A stretch of DNA of 64,000 nucleotides, from the NCBI GenBank assembly GCA_958450325.1, contig OY288259.1:60352987-60416986 (forward strand). The letters are read 5' to 3'. This DNA is from Agrostemma githago. Taxonomy: Eukaryota > Streptophyta > Magnoliopsida > Caryophyllales > Caryophyllaceae. A model generated the notes under the pieces. The model made no database searches and was not told where the DNA came from. It saw only the letters and a program-made list of their open reading frames with translations. The translations under genes were made by a program, and so were the position numbers. Below, in pieces: positions 24,938-37,143 of the stretch; positions within the stretch are counted from its first letter, which is position 1; each line of letters begins with the position of its first letter.

Positions 24938-27900
24938 TCAGGTCCAAGAACTATCCTTAATCTTAAACAATCTAGCTAGAATCCCAACTAATGGAGCGGT
25001 ATTATATGTACAGGCTTCGGTTTGAGCAAAATTACTCGTCCTATCAACAAACAAATCATGATCATCCGGCCCACCCACAAGCGACCCGATTAAAACATTC
25101 GGGTTCGGGCGCGGGTGCCCGTACCATTTATTATACCCTTCCGTACACCCAATAAACTCTTTACTACTCTTATATGATGGCAAACAAGCTCCCCTATGGT
25201 GGACCCGGTTCGGGTATTTGGGCCCAAACCCGACTAAGTAACTTAAGCCCATCGGGTTTGAGCCCAGGATATAGTCTACTTGGGCCTCGATGAATTGGCC
25301 CATTTCATTTGGGCCCACTCGACCTTCGGGGCAATTAAGTGTTAGTCGAAACGTTTTGAGGTGGTCGGAGTATATAGTTAGAAGAAACACGGCGTTTGTG
25401 ACGTATTGCATGTTGTTCCACCTTCGCGTGTAGAGTAAACCTCCCGGGGTTCGCTTCACGTTACGGCCTACTATGTTTTTGCCAAGGCACCCGCAAATGT
25501 AGTATTCTGCTTTTGTTCTGTATTCATTCAGCGTTTGATAGTAGTCTTTGTTGTCAATCTCCATCATTAACTGCAAAAAAAAAAAATTAAAAAAGTGTAA
25601 ATTTAACGTTAAATTTAAACTATTTAGTTTGCAAAGTCATGGATGAGGGTATCACACATCCTGATTCTTTTCAAATCTTGTCAACATTAAAATCACTTTT
25701 ACGACTTTCTTTGGACCAAAAAATTCTTATACAATAAGCTAGTATTAGATAGTACGGATTAGTAGGGATGTTCAAAAAGTGGTCAGGACCGGCAAACCAG
25801 ACCAGACCGGACCGGTCGCAGATCGCAAATAACTTGGTGACTGGTCTGCGAGTTTGGATTTTTGGGGTTGCCGGTCCACGGATCAATCCGATCCGGGTTT
25901 GAACCCATGAACACCCTAGTACGGAGTACTATTTTTTTGGTCTATAGAAGAACGCACTATGTCGCAGGTGAGAATCGAACCCCCGACTGAGAGAATCGAA
26001 CCCCCAACCTCTCAGTCGGGGTAAGGTAGCTCTAACCACTTGAGCTTACACCTTAAATACAAAATATGTATTCGATCATAATGTTAGTGAATCACGTAAA
26101 TGAGCGAGTGGGTATTTACCGTAGATGCAATGAGTTGAACAGCAGCATACTTGATATCCCAACTGAACTCCCTAACAGCCCAAGTGACACCCCCAAATGA
26201 GACTGCATTGCTCACAACATATTCCAAGTACTTGTCTTCCTTAGTGGCTTTATAAAGCCACAAACCTGCCCAAAGTAACTCATCCTTATACCCACTTTGT
26301 GAAGGGTAGTAACCTTTAACCTCTTCTATACTTTCGTCGTATTTCCCTCTATACTTATCCCCAAACTCGAACAACTGCACGTTTCAAAAACACACATTAT
26401 TCTCATATAAAACAGTCTGATATAATGATACAATGATACATACAGTAATATAAAGTTAACGTAAACTATTAACTTAATTACTTGTTTAGCGTGGAGCAGA
26501 AGCAAGTTAGCGTAACGTGAGTTGGTTGGCCTAAACACCAAGGAAGCGGCGGCCAAAGCAGCGGCTGTCTCAGCGGCTACATCGGAGCCAGGGTTGTTCT
26601 CGTCGACCTTGTAAGCACGTCGTGAAGTCGACATGTCTTCCGGCCGTTGCCAACAATAGTGATCAGTGTGACCCTCACCAACCTATAAATAACATCGTAT
26701 GTCATTGTCTATTCCAGTAGTAATAATAATTTGATGAATTTGTCAAAGTCTAAGACTCTGAGCTTAATAATTTGCTGCCATTTATTAATTGATTACGCAT
26801 TCCACGCGATCTCTGTTCAATTTTTGTTTTGGTTTGAGATGCTAATTGACGGTTTATATAGTGTTAGATTTCTTTCAATCAGAGACGTAGTAAGATTTTT
26901 TTTTTTTTTTTTCTACGCAACTTTATATATTCTTTATTTAAATAAAAATATATATATTAAAACTTATAAAAATTATATCGCTCGAAAAAATCTTATTAAT
27001 ATATATTGATATTGATTGATTGATTATAGCATTATTTAAATAATAATACTACGTAATTCAATTAAAAATTAAATCTCTCGATAAATTATCTAAACGAATA
27101 AAAATCTCGTAACTATATAAAATACAAATTCACATGAAATAAAATTATTCCGTCATTGAAACATTGATGTTTAGGTAAGAAATATCTCAATGAAAAGTGA
27201 CAATTCAACATTTGATTAATTACCAATTAAAATAATCAGTCTAAGTTTCTTCTGTGATGGGTATGTATCAGTATATTCGTACAGATAGAACAAGTACATA
27301 CTAAATTACAAATTATTTATCTTTATACGGAGTATATATTAGTTACCCATGTAGCCAGGTAGGTTTAACTTGTTACTGAATACGCCATTTATTTTCTTGA
27401 ATTAGTCTCATTGACCCACTTTTTCCCTCACAAAAAAAAAAGAAGTAGGACTAATTCAAGGAAATAGAAGAACTACAATTTGTGATGGATATGTTGGATA
27501 CCTGAACCCAAAGGACATGAGGACTCGTATGAGCCTTGATGAAATAGTCAGTTCCCCATTTAATAGCTTCAAGTGCATGACCATATTCTCCAGCCTCCTT
27601 CATCTCCCTCCCATATTCCACCACTCCCCACGACAACATTGTCACCGTGAACGCCATCGGAAACCCGAATTTCACGTTATCCCCCGCGTCATAATATCCT
27701 CCTACCAACTCCACCTACACACAAAAATCACAAAATTCTCGAAATAATATTTCATCATCCTATAACGACTTTTATTACTCGTATCAACTAAAAAATACAA
27801 AAGCGACATTATTAACCTGTGACGTACGTACGTACCCCTTGTTCAAGGCCGTCGAGAAGGGCAGAATGGTCTCTCCATTTGACTCTTTGATTATGAGGCA

Positions 27901-28060
27901 GATGACCGGAACGTTGCGCTTCGAAGTATAAGAGACTTTTAGTGAGGGCGTCCTTGTAATCTTGTGAAGTGAAATTTGACGATGTAGTAAATCGTAAAAT
28001 TGATAGAATAATAATAATTTTGAGATTAATAATAATGTTACATTTTGTTAATCTCTCCAT
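24938..28060 (-). CDS. Endoglucanase (endo-1,4-beta-glucanase), GH9 class B
   Basis: GH9 enzymes cleave beta-1,4-glucans such as amorphous cellulose in the wall during growth or abscission. Exons are 28,060-27,836, 27,714-27,502, 26,682-26,482, 26,374-26,120 and 25,570-24,938. All are phase 0 with GT-AG borders and give 508 residues. An N-terminal hydrophobic segment (IIIILSILRF, about residues 12-28) is a signal peptide. Catalytic Asp residues lie in GGYYDAGDNVKFG (about 80-92). The family signature HHRGA is near residue 420, and DRTSNFAQTEACTYN near 478 contains the acid Glu. There is no transmembrane KORRIGAN-type N terminus and no C-terminal CBM49, hence class B. The second signature ends EACTYN rather than the commoner EPATY. 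The gene appears functional. Confidence 0.94.
25764..25917. mobile_element. Small MITE in intron 4 of the endoglucanase gene
   Basis: The ends AGGGATGTTCA and TGAACACCCT are inverted repeats. The interior is rich in GACCGG and CCGGTC. The family is unassigned and the target duplication is unclear. Confidence 0.5.
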
Positions 28061-28075
28061 TGTTAATTGTTGTTT

Positions 28076-28076
28076 T

Positions 28077-28115
<39 letters not shown>
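28076..28115. repeat. (AAT)n microsatellite just upstream of the endoglucanase ATG
   Basis: About 13 uninterrupted ATA/TAA units start 16 nt upstream of the ATG at 28,060. On the coding strand the leader reads (TTA)n, AT-rich and probably length-polymorphic. Confidence 0.85.
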
Positions 28116-28116
<1 letters not shown>

Positions 28117-28263
28117 TGATTAATTGAAGTTTAAATTGAGAAGTTGGAGAGGTGGTATATATGAATTTTATTACTTGTACTAACATTGATTGATTGGTGT
28201 TAATTATAATGGGTAGATTATTAGTGTATAGATTAAGAAGAAAATATGGGTTTACCAACTTCG

Positions 28264-28273
28264 TATAAATATA
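28264..28273 (-). promoter_or_regulatory. Likely TATA box of the endoglucanase gene
   Basis: The minus strand reads TATATTTATA about 205 nt upstream of the ATG, in an otherwise suitable position. No experimental support exists, and the leader would include the (TTA)n tract. Confidence 0.4.
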
Positions 28274-28345
28274 GTGCGTCGTGCGTACATGCATTTTGCC
28301 ACTCCTCAGAACTTGGAACACCTTTTGGTACGTACCTAGGCACAA

Positions 28346-29030
28346 TACAAGTTATACGGTTTATCGTACGATAAAAGTAAAAATTACTCGTAGTAATTCA
28401 GCACAAAAAAAAAAGATTATTTGAGGTTGAAGTATTATGACCACTTTTTAATCATCATTATTTCATTTAAATTGATCATTTTTTGTTAATTTAAAAATAG
28501 TCATTTTTTTCTAAATTTTTACGTGTTACTAAATTCTTACACAATAATTATCGTCTTACTAAATTTTTACGCACACCAGGTAAACCACAACTCTCACAAG
28601 TTCGTGCAAGTTCGTGCTTGCAGGGGCTTGAACCTGAGGCCCTTGGACTGATGACCACAAGTTTTAACCACTAGGCAACACTCTTACGGGTAAATTGACC
28701 ACAGTTTTAGTAATTTAATTAATTTTGAATATTCTTCCATTTTTGTTTATCAACTTGCATTGTATTCTATTTGTGCAAAAAGCAGTAGATAAATTTGTAG
28801 GTGGATTTGAATTCCAGTGTAAAATATTAAAATGGACAATTAATTAATTTTGAATATTTTTCTATTTTTGTTTACGCAAAAAAACAGTCGATAAATTTAG
28901 GGGCGTCCTAATGCCACGATGATTTTAACTAATGCCACGAAATACACCACGAGAGGTCGTCAGAAGAGCCGAAGAGGTTTTGCATTATCATAACGTATTC
29001 ATGTTATACACTTATACATAGGGTTCGTTT
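28346..29030. other. Intergenic between endoglucanase promoter and MITE
   Basis: No gene is seen. A tRNA-like segment on the minus strand at about 28,585-28,690 (A-box-like GCCTAGTGGTTAAAA and B-box-like GGTTCAAGCCCC) looks like a SINE remnant. The rest is AT-rich. Confidence 0.4.
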
Positions 29031-29708
29031 GGTTGCCCCCCAACTTCCTGGGAATTGCAAAATCCCATGAAATGCTTTCCTGGGAAGTTGTTTGGTTACC
29101 CCAAAACTAAAAAAATGGGGAACTCAAACTCACCCCCATCACTTGCAATTCCTGCATGATGTGGGAAGTTGCTTACCGACCCCCCTCGGTGAGTTGCACC
29201 TCCCACATCCCGAATTAATCAAATGACTTTTTTACCCCTTCTCCACTCATCTATTTTTCACTTAACCGCTGAATTACTAATTTCTAGGATGTTTTACTAG
29301 AGTTTCGAACTTTCACTATTAAATGTTTTTATTTTCATTAACAATGATTTTACGGAATAACGATTGTAACTCAGAATTTTAAAAAAAAAAAAATTAATGT
29401 TCGTTATTTTTTACGCTGATAATGTAATTTGGTTACGACTGCATATTATAGTGAAAACAATTTCAGATATTTCTTAAGTTGTTGAAAAAATAAATTCATA
29501 AATTTGTATACCCTTGATTAATCAAAATCATGGGAATTAGGCCGAGTCAACCAAACAAGTTGTAGGAATTCAATTCCCAGGGAGTGTGAATTCCAAGATG
29601 TCAACCAAACAAATTTTTCAAATTCCCGGGAAGTTGAAGTAGGAAGTAACTTCCTGGGAATTGCAACTCCCTCCGGGAAATAAGTTCCCGCATGAACCAA
29701 ACGAACCC
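29031..29708. mobile_element. 678-bp TIR element, GGGTTCGTTTGGTT family
   Basis: The perfect 14-bp termini are GGGTTCGTTTGGTT (left) and AACCAAACGAACCC (right), with ATA immediately outside each end, a 3-bp target duplication. Further inverted matches follow inside, around CTTCCTGGGAATTGCA. There is no transposase. The 3-bp duplication fits PIF/Harbinger-type MITEs. A partial relative lies at 13,425-13,545. Confidence 0.82.
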
Positions 29709-30035
29709 ATAGTAATTAGATCCGTTTAATCATTAAACCCGAATCTGTAATATGGAGCGAGTACACAATGTACATAACAATTGCCTCTTGTTAGTGGTAA
29801 GCACTATACTGTACATTATTTCGCCACGAATTAGATCGTTCAGATGAACAAAATTTCATGAATTCGTCCTTCATAACTTAGATGTAGGTCATTCTGATAT
29901 CGGACAGAAACCACCCCGACCATCCTTACTAGTGGGCTGCATCATCAATGGACTTTATCATCCCATCGACTATAGCCAGCCTTCGAGCTTTCACTTTTTG
30001 ACGAGTCTTGTAAGAGGAAGTAGTCTAGCACAATT

Positions 30036-33000
30036 CTAGTTGTTATGTGACATAATATACAACTCCTGGTTAACAATGTGGTAGCATCCGATGGCTTCAC
30101 CCGGTTCAACTATAAACTGTTCCTTAAATGTTCCCATCCGTTTGCTCGACAGATCAATGGAAATATCTCTGAAATTTGGCAAACCCTCGACTTGTACACC
30201 GTCACCACATATAAGAAACTGATTCCCGATGATAAATGATCCAGATGCTCGGATTGCGACCCCGCCTTCACCATGAGCACGGCACTGCAGTTTCTCCACT
30301 ACGTGGACTAACTTTTCGGGTGGCCATTCGCCTCCGAGTTTCCTCCTTACGTCTGATAAACTAGAGAAGATATCATTTGGACCAGCAAATTGTTTCCCGG
30401 AGAAACTGCAGATTAAGGAAAATCAGTAGATAGGATGAGCTATGGCACTAAGGATGGTATATCCGTCTTCTTAATCTGAAAAGGGGTCAGATATGGTAAC
30501 GAGTCAAATACTACAAACCTGAAATTGGATCCTTCGCTGTACAATGACTTCGTGTGCTGCCAATGTTCCTCCGGCCCATCAAAAAGCAAGTAGTAATGAA
30601 TCGTAAACATCTGCCAAGACGAAATAACATATAAATACTCCTCTTAGTTAAAATATAGACCAATATACGAGGAAAGGAAGAGATGTGTTAGGAAATCTTC
30701 AGCTACTATGTCAAGCGAACCTACCAAACTACAGACGTGACACTCATAACACGGTAAAAAAACACTCAGTACGAAGATTTTCGCAGTGTTGAAAACTCAC
30801 ATCTGCTAGATCCTTTAACCTTTGTACTGGATCAAATACACCTCGGACAAAAGCTGCTAAATCAACTGGAGAATCCTCATATTTTGTAATAAATGGGTGC
30901 GAAAGAAGCTGCATAATGGCACAAAATAAGTTTTTCGGATAATGTTGTATTAATATCTCATAAAGGAAGCATGTTAGCTTCGAACTGAAGTGATTTGAAA
31001 TAGAATGGTGTACAGCTAACCTGCTCTGCTGTAGGCCTCTCATCTGCATCCTTTTGCAGGCAAACGTCAATGAAAGAGCAAAACTCTGGCGAAAATTTTT
31101 GCCTTGACGGAGTAGGAGAAGGATCATCCAATATCTGAATGGAAATACGGGATATAGGAGAAGTTAGGAGAAGAGCAATCCATTGATTAGAGGCCACAAT
31201 TTACAGAAGAGCCGAAAAATGATGAAATGAGCTCACCTGTAGCATAAGATTTACAGGTCCATCATTGGCCGTGTATGGGAACTCTCCAGTGCCACATTCA
31301 AAAAGGGCAAGTCCAAGGCTCCATATATCGGCAGGATATGAATATGACTCATTACGTATTCTCTCAGGGGACATATACGTAACAGTCCCAATAAATGTAG
31401 CACACTGAAACATAATAATTGATCAAAAAAGGAATCTCAGAAACAAATCCACCTCACTACAACATTCGAACATTAACGACTGAATGTTCGCGCTAAAATC
31501 TTGATTAGAAAATACTAACCATAGCCATTGAATTCTCCAATCCAGCACTTATACCGAAATCTGTTATCTTCGGCTCTCCCTTGAGATTTACAAGCAAGTT
31601 TGCTGGCTTTATATCTCTATGTACCAAATGCCGAACACTATGCAAGTAGTTCAATCCCTGAGTAATATTTATGTATGAAAACTTAGCACACAAACTTAAC
31701 AATTGACAGGTGCCGTAAAATAAAACAACTGTAAGAGACACAGAATATCAGTACATGCAAAAGCCTTCGAACTATAGATGAAAGTATCGGTTCAGGTATA
31801 CACTTCTGAACTTGCATGACATCTGCCAGGGATCCACCATTCATGTACTCCAAAGCAATGCTAATTTGTCCTGAGTCAGGAATATAAAACGCCCCGTAAA
31901 ACTCTACAAGACCCTGGGAACATGGTGCCTCGCATAGCGTCCTTATCTCAGTCAGAAGTTGCTGTCTTTTCTCCTGCAGAATAATACTCGTATCTTTGCT
32001 ATTAGTCAACGCCCAATATTTATAATTCCAGTTACTCCGTCATCACAAGAGAAAAAAGTTGTACCTTTTCAAAGATATTGATCTTCTTCAAGGCAATAAT
32101 TCGATGTTTGGGTATATGAATAGCTCGTTGTACAATACTACTTGCACCACTGCCTATAGCTCCAAAAACCCTCATCTCATTTGAGGCACACTGGTATGTC
32201 TTCTCACTATGGTTTGTTTCATCCACTGGCGAGGACGTACATTTTTGAAGGCCCATCGCATTAATGTTATAAACCCCGTATGATCTACTCAATAAGTTAA
32301 TGGTTCCACTAGTTGACAACTGTTGAAAAAGGGTGGATTAAACTAAATTAAATTAGCATCATATAATCACTCCTGGAATCACTTTCAAAAATTGCTAAGC
32401 GAGAGTGAATGGAGGGAGTAAGAATCCCACTAAATCTTTCGTGAAAACATATATTCCTCTCGTAGGAGGGAAATAAAGAGATCAAAGTTCACTCGCTCCC
32501 CTCCATATCCCTCCATATCCATTTTGATAACCAAACAATGGAAATTGTTTCCTCCGTTTCCTCCCCCTCTCATTCCCTCCAAATACCCCAATACCAACAT
32601 ATCAACACGCCATAAAGTGAGTATAACTATAAATCATCAACTTAGGCTTTGTTTGGATACCAAAACAAGACGGAAAGGGAGCGGATGTGGAAATGGGGTG
32701 CGGGTGTTTGGATACAATTTCCCTCCAAAATTTTCGAGATTTTGATTTGCCTTCCATTCATCCTCATTTCTACATCCCTTGCTCCAAAACTGGTGATGAT
32801 TGAGGTCTGTTTATATTCTATTACGCCCCTCACTCGAATGTCCATCGGGCTTGAAGAGTGGTTAGAGTACCAAGGCTGGCTCTGATATCATGTTACGAAA
32901 CTAATTCAACCAAAACCTTAAAGTGATAATTGAGGTCCGTTTATATTCTATTAATCAACTCAAGAAACGGGGGGAAACCCTGTATTATCGACTCTTAAAA

Positions 33001-33259
33001 CCGAAAGGGCATTCACATTTCACACACGAGCTAAACTATACCAATTACCAAACTATAACACCATTGAAGCAACCTCAATCATCAACTTAACAGCTCAATT
33101 TGAAGGCGTAACGGAAATCGGAGGTAGAATAATGAGGAGTAAATAAGAAGGGCATACCATATCGGAATCAGTTCCATCGAAAGAAGTATCAGAAGAAAAC
33201 CCTTTCTCAGCATCAAACAATGGAGTAAGCTTCCTTTTCAGCTCCTCCAATCCAGCCAT
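30036..33259 (-). CDS. MKK3: Mitogen-activated protein kinase kinase 3 (MKK3 type, with NTF2-like domain)
   Basis: MKK3 is the only plant MAPKK class with a C-terminal NTF2-like domain and acts upstream of MAP kinases in hormone, stress and dormancy signalling. Exons are 33,259-33,158, 32,319-32,065, 31,973-31,755, 31,657-31,520, 31,404-31,237, 31,134-31,021, 30,908-30,801, 30,610-30,519 and 30,405-30,036. All are in phase and give 521 residues, the family length. The glycine loop GSGASSIV is near residue 89, the catalytic Lys (ALKKI) near 112, HRDIKPAN at 205 and DFG at 225. The MAPKK activation motif Ser-x5-Thr falls in SMAMCAT (about 235-241). The NTF2-like fold spans about residues 370-505 with GNQFLICGDGVQVEGLP. 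All catalytic residues are present. Intron 1 (33,157-32,320) holds repeat material. Confidence 0.96.
32400..32900. repeat. MITE-like material in MKK3 intron 1
   Basis: Two stretches resemble inserted elements. About 32,410-32,565 contains GAATGGAGGGAGTAAG and CCATTTTGATAACCAAACA. About 32,643-32,885 starts GGCTTTGTTTGGATACC. Borders and target duplications are not clear. Confidence 0.35.
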
Positions 33260-33269
33260 TCTACTACTA

Positions 33270-35255
33270 CTACGACAAGATCTATCAAACTATCACCTAC
33301 ACCAAAAACCCAGATATGATATGATCATCATCTTCTCAAACTTTCTCTACCCACTAATCATTTGTTCGTCTTTGATTAAAATACCCGTCACACAAACAAT
33401 AAAAAGTAAACAAATAACCGAGACGTGTAAACGAAGAAGAATTACCAGGAGTTTGGGTTGGAATTTGCAGGGATTGGAGTTGATGATATAATAATGATGA
33501 AGAATTGAGGAGGGAAGATCCATTAACACTCGAAAAAGGAAAGACGGCCCTAAAACTTTCCTACCCACATGGGTAGTCAGGACTCACCAGATAATGGTCG
33601 GGTCGGGGCCTTTTACCCGAATAATAGTAGACAGATTTGGATCTCGGGTTTCGGTTGGATTGGAATTACCGTTGGCCATGGACTCATGGGTCGGGCTCAT
33701 AGCCTAATACTCGAGGTTTAGACAAAAAAAAAATTAAGTTTATTTACTAGGAATAACGAATATGTCAAATATGTGGGTGTTTCTCAAAATAATTCAAATG
33801 GTATGTAATTTCATTTTAATATGAGATACGTTTTCAATAAGTAGGAGTCAGTTTGATTAATTGCTTCCATAGTTGAAGGACAAAATATGGGAAAATCGCA
33901 TGTTGAATTAAAAATCATGGGTATCGTAAACTACTCCGTAGATGTGTTGTTTCGTTAGGGAAATACATTCATAGCACAAGGTTAGATAAAACAAACTCAA
34001 CCAACTGTTTGTTTTTATTTGTCCAATTAAATCGAGTATGAGTATTATTCTAATCATCACAAATTTGTGACGAATATACTTATCATAAATAAGGATTTGC
34101 CGTAAAATATAAATTCTATACATTTGTTCTATCATATATATCAATGTATGTTTTCTTTTGTCTATAACTTTAGTTACATATTTCTAAAAATTTCATATAA
34201 AAATTTGGTACTCATGATTTACTTGATTAGACAATTTAAATAATGAAGTACTCCATAATAATCGAATGTATGAAATTGATTGAAACGGATGAAATAGGTA
34301 GGTAAGTAGGTGGGATCATAAAGTCGTCATTAATTGATCCATTCATCCCATGCACATTCAAAAAGTCATTGCACTTTTCTCAACTCTAAAGAAACTGGTT
34401 TCTCACCTCATTCGAACTCTTTTCATACAATTTGACAACATTTTGTAGCCACTATTAATAAATTCAATTTCTTACCTGCATGCATCTTCACCGTTAATAA
34501 ATCGGTAATATTAAATACAGTCCTTAGGGTTGTATTTAAACATTAAATACCTCTTATATTTAGCATAAAGTTAGAAATTTAAGAATAAATTACACATACA
34601 TCGATACAATTAATACAAACATTAACATTTTGTTTTCTTTTTAGTCTTTTAGATATAACCCTAAGGATTGTATTTATCATTTTCCTTAATAAATACTATA
34701 TATATCATTCTTAGATTTTAATACTTAATTCGTATATATACTCCATAGTATTCCGTATAATATTAGACTTCTCTCAAAATTAACAATATCTTAATAACTA
34801 CTCCTACGAGTATTTCTCTATACGATAAATGATCCTCTTAAGTAAAAAAAGTTTACGTTGTTGATGGTTGAATTATTTACTACTCCGTAGTTCATTATTA
34901 TTTATGTAAAGTAATTACTACGGATCAGAGTAGAATTTATAAAGAATGAATAATACTTACAATCTCAATTATCGGTATTAGTTTTGTTTTACAAAGTACA
35001 ATACCTGGACAACATCTATTCAAGTAAATTACTCATCAAAACTAAAGAGTCGTTGATAGTGTGCACACGTTCATGAAATTATAATTGTGAGCTTAACAGA
35101 CGACGTGATTGAATAACTCTCACGTCACGTCAAACAAATAATATACTTAGTCGCATTACACGTACTAGCAGCTTAAAAAGGGAGATTGAACCCGAGACCT
35201 TCGTACATCTACATCTAGGGTACAATAATGAAAGTATGTGGGAACAAGTGTTGTT
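33270..35255. other. Intergenic, left part of a 6-kb gap
   Basis: No convincing gene is seen. It contains the MKK3 promoter side (33,270-33,600), GGGTCGGG-rich scraps at 33,598-33,720 and, at 34,139-34,241, a third partial copy of the start of the duplicated block. A CACAAATTTGTGACG segment at 34,058 recurs at 36,708. Confidence 0.5.
34139..34241 (+). repeat. Third partial copy of the duplicated-block edge
   Basis: About 100 bp (TATGTTTTCTTTTGTC, GTTACATATTTCTAAAAA, GATTAGACAATTTAAA) match 465-560 and 12,240-12,345. The edge of the duplicated block is therefore itself a dispersed repeat. Confidence 0.65.
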
Positions 35256-35261
35256 TGATTA

Positions 35262-35352
35262 CTCCCTCCCATTCTTTGGAAAAGCACACTTTGAATAAAA
35301 TATACCATTCATTTGAATAAAAATATGTGCTTTTCCAATGAATGAGAGGGAG
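35262..35352. mobile_element. Stowaway MITE, 91 bp
   Basis: Near-perfect inverted repeats of about 27 bp, beginning CTCCCTCCCATTC on the left and CTCCCTCTCATTC read inward from the right, with TA on both sides. The element is almost entirely a hairpin. Confidence 0.85.
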
Positions 35353-35836
35353 TACTACGTACTTAGTATTCTTTGCTTGTAAGGGTAGATGTCATAATGG
35401 TACGTGCACCTAATTGATCTAGTTACCCCAAATATGAAGTACGTGTACTTTTCAGTTCAATTGCTACACTATCATCTTATCTTCTTATGTACGTGTAGTT
35501 GAAAATGTTGAAAGTATATGTATATTAGGTAGTGCAAGTAACCTTCATAACTCATGGAATCAAGTTGGATTAATCGGAGTAGTTAGACCATGTTTATCTA
35601 TTGGTGTTCTTCATCAAGGTCTAAGTTTTGTTCTTCATAATTCATTTTTATTCACAACTTCTTTCACCATGGTCTTACACATATATTATTTTTAATTTCT
35701 TTTTTCATCTAAATTTAAAACATCATTTTATTGAACAATCAATATTTATTTCCAGAAGTCAGTTATATTTACGTTAACGGAAAATATTACTTTTCACGAA
35801 TTTACATTTTAATTATTTTTTAAAAAACATAATAAA

Positions 35837-35872
<36 letters not shown>

Positions 35873-36883
35873 GAGACAAATATACAAGTATATAATTACG
35901 ATTGTCAAATTACATTGTTACTCAACTTAATTAATTCGATTACATAAAGGATACTTAGAACTAAAAAGTACATTTTGGACAATTTTTTTTTTGAGTAAAA
36001 GTATGTCAAATTGGTCTCTATTTATAGATCATGAAAAAATATGAATATTGGTGAATTTTTTATTTTATTTTTAGAAAATATGTTTTAAAATATATTCATT
36101 TCAAAGTTTATTACAAATACAAAAAAATAAAACCAATTAGAAAAGGCCAAATGTCAAGGTTGAGAATAAGATGGAAGAGATTCTATTTAAACCAAATGTT
36201 AAACAAAATGGATCTGGGTCCAAATTTTTTATTACGAGGTATTAGTTTACCCTTCACCCTCCACCTCCACCCTTTTCTCCACCTCCATTAATCATAGCCT
36301 TAGGATTAATTGAGTTGAAAATTGCACTTAGTTAAAATGTCGACGTTATGCATGTATTTATTCATGAACACTTAGATCAATTGGTAATGAGTTATTTTAA
36401 TTCAACTAGAAGTATCGGGTTTGAGCCCTGAAACACAGTAATGTCAAAATGTACGTTGACGTATTTTATCTACATAATAAACGCCACATTAGAGTGATTA
36501 GGAGAACAATATATACTCAGTAATTTGTATAATGGATGTCAATTAGATCGCATGTCACACTCGATTCAAAGTCTCTTTTGTGACAGGTATATCAATCACA
36601 AGTTTACGACGGATCAAATATCACTTCATGATTGGCTAAAGACAAGCAACCCATGTGTTAGCTTAGTTCCAACATGTCTTTCATCTTATCCCTTATATTT
36701 GACCTGTCACAAATTTGTGACGACTATACTTATCGCAAACAAAAATTTGTGTAATATTAGACCCTCAGTTGTACAACAATATGCAATTAAACACTTGCAT
36801 GGGAAGTGGACCGTTGTAAATTGTACTCCATTGACGACAAGCCATTTGATTCTCTAGTTGAATACGGAGTATTTTGTTTACTA
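35353..36883. other. Intergenic with poly(A) and a tRNA-like scrap
   Basis: A long A tract lies at about 35,838-35,870. A tRNA-like B-box scrap (GGGTTTGAGCCC) occurs at 36,418, perhaps a SINE remnant. The 110-codon ORF at 36,525-36,857 has no recognisable domain, and I do not call it. Confidence 0.4.
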
Positions 36884-37143
36884 CTTCCTCCATTTTCTTT
36901 TTATCTTCTCAATTTTTTTTGGTCACTTTTTTTTTATCTTTTCATTTCATTTCTTTTCCATTTTAGTCCATAATTTTTACCATACTACCCTTGCTATTTA
37001 CAACACTTTATACCTTTATTCTTTCTTATTTACACACATTTTACCCTTCTACTCTCAATATTTACTAAATTTATCATTTTATATTTATTACAAAAAAAAA
37101 TTGTGCAAAAATTGAATGGAAGATAAAAAGAAAATGGAGGAAG
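36884..37143. mobile_element. Stowaway-like MITE
   Basis: The left end CTTCCTCCATTTTC and right end GAAAATGGAGGAAG are inverted and flanked by TA. Inner inverted matches continue through CTTTTTATCTTC. Confidence 0.75.

Noticed and set aside
26731..27009. 92-codon plus-strand ORF in the endoglucanase intron
   Set aside because: AT-rich with a poly-T run and no homology; it lies inside intron 2 of the minus-strand gene.
36525..37115. Two ORFs (110 and 85 codons)
   Set aside because: The second is a Stowaway MITE; the first has no domain and low-complexity composition.
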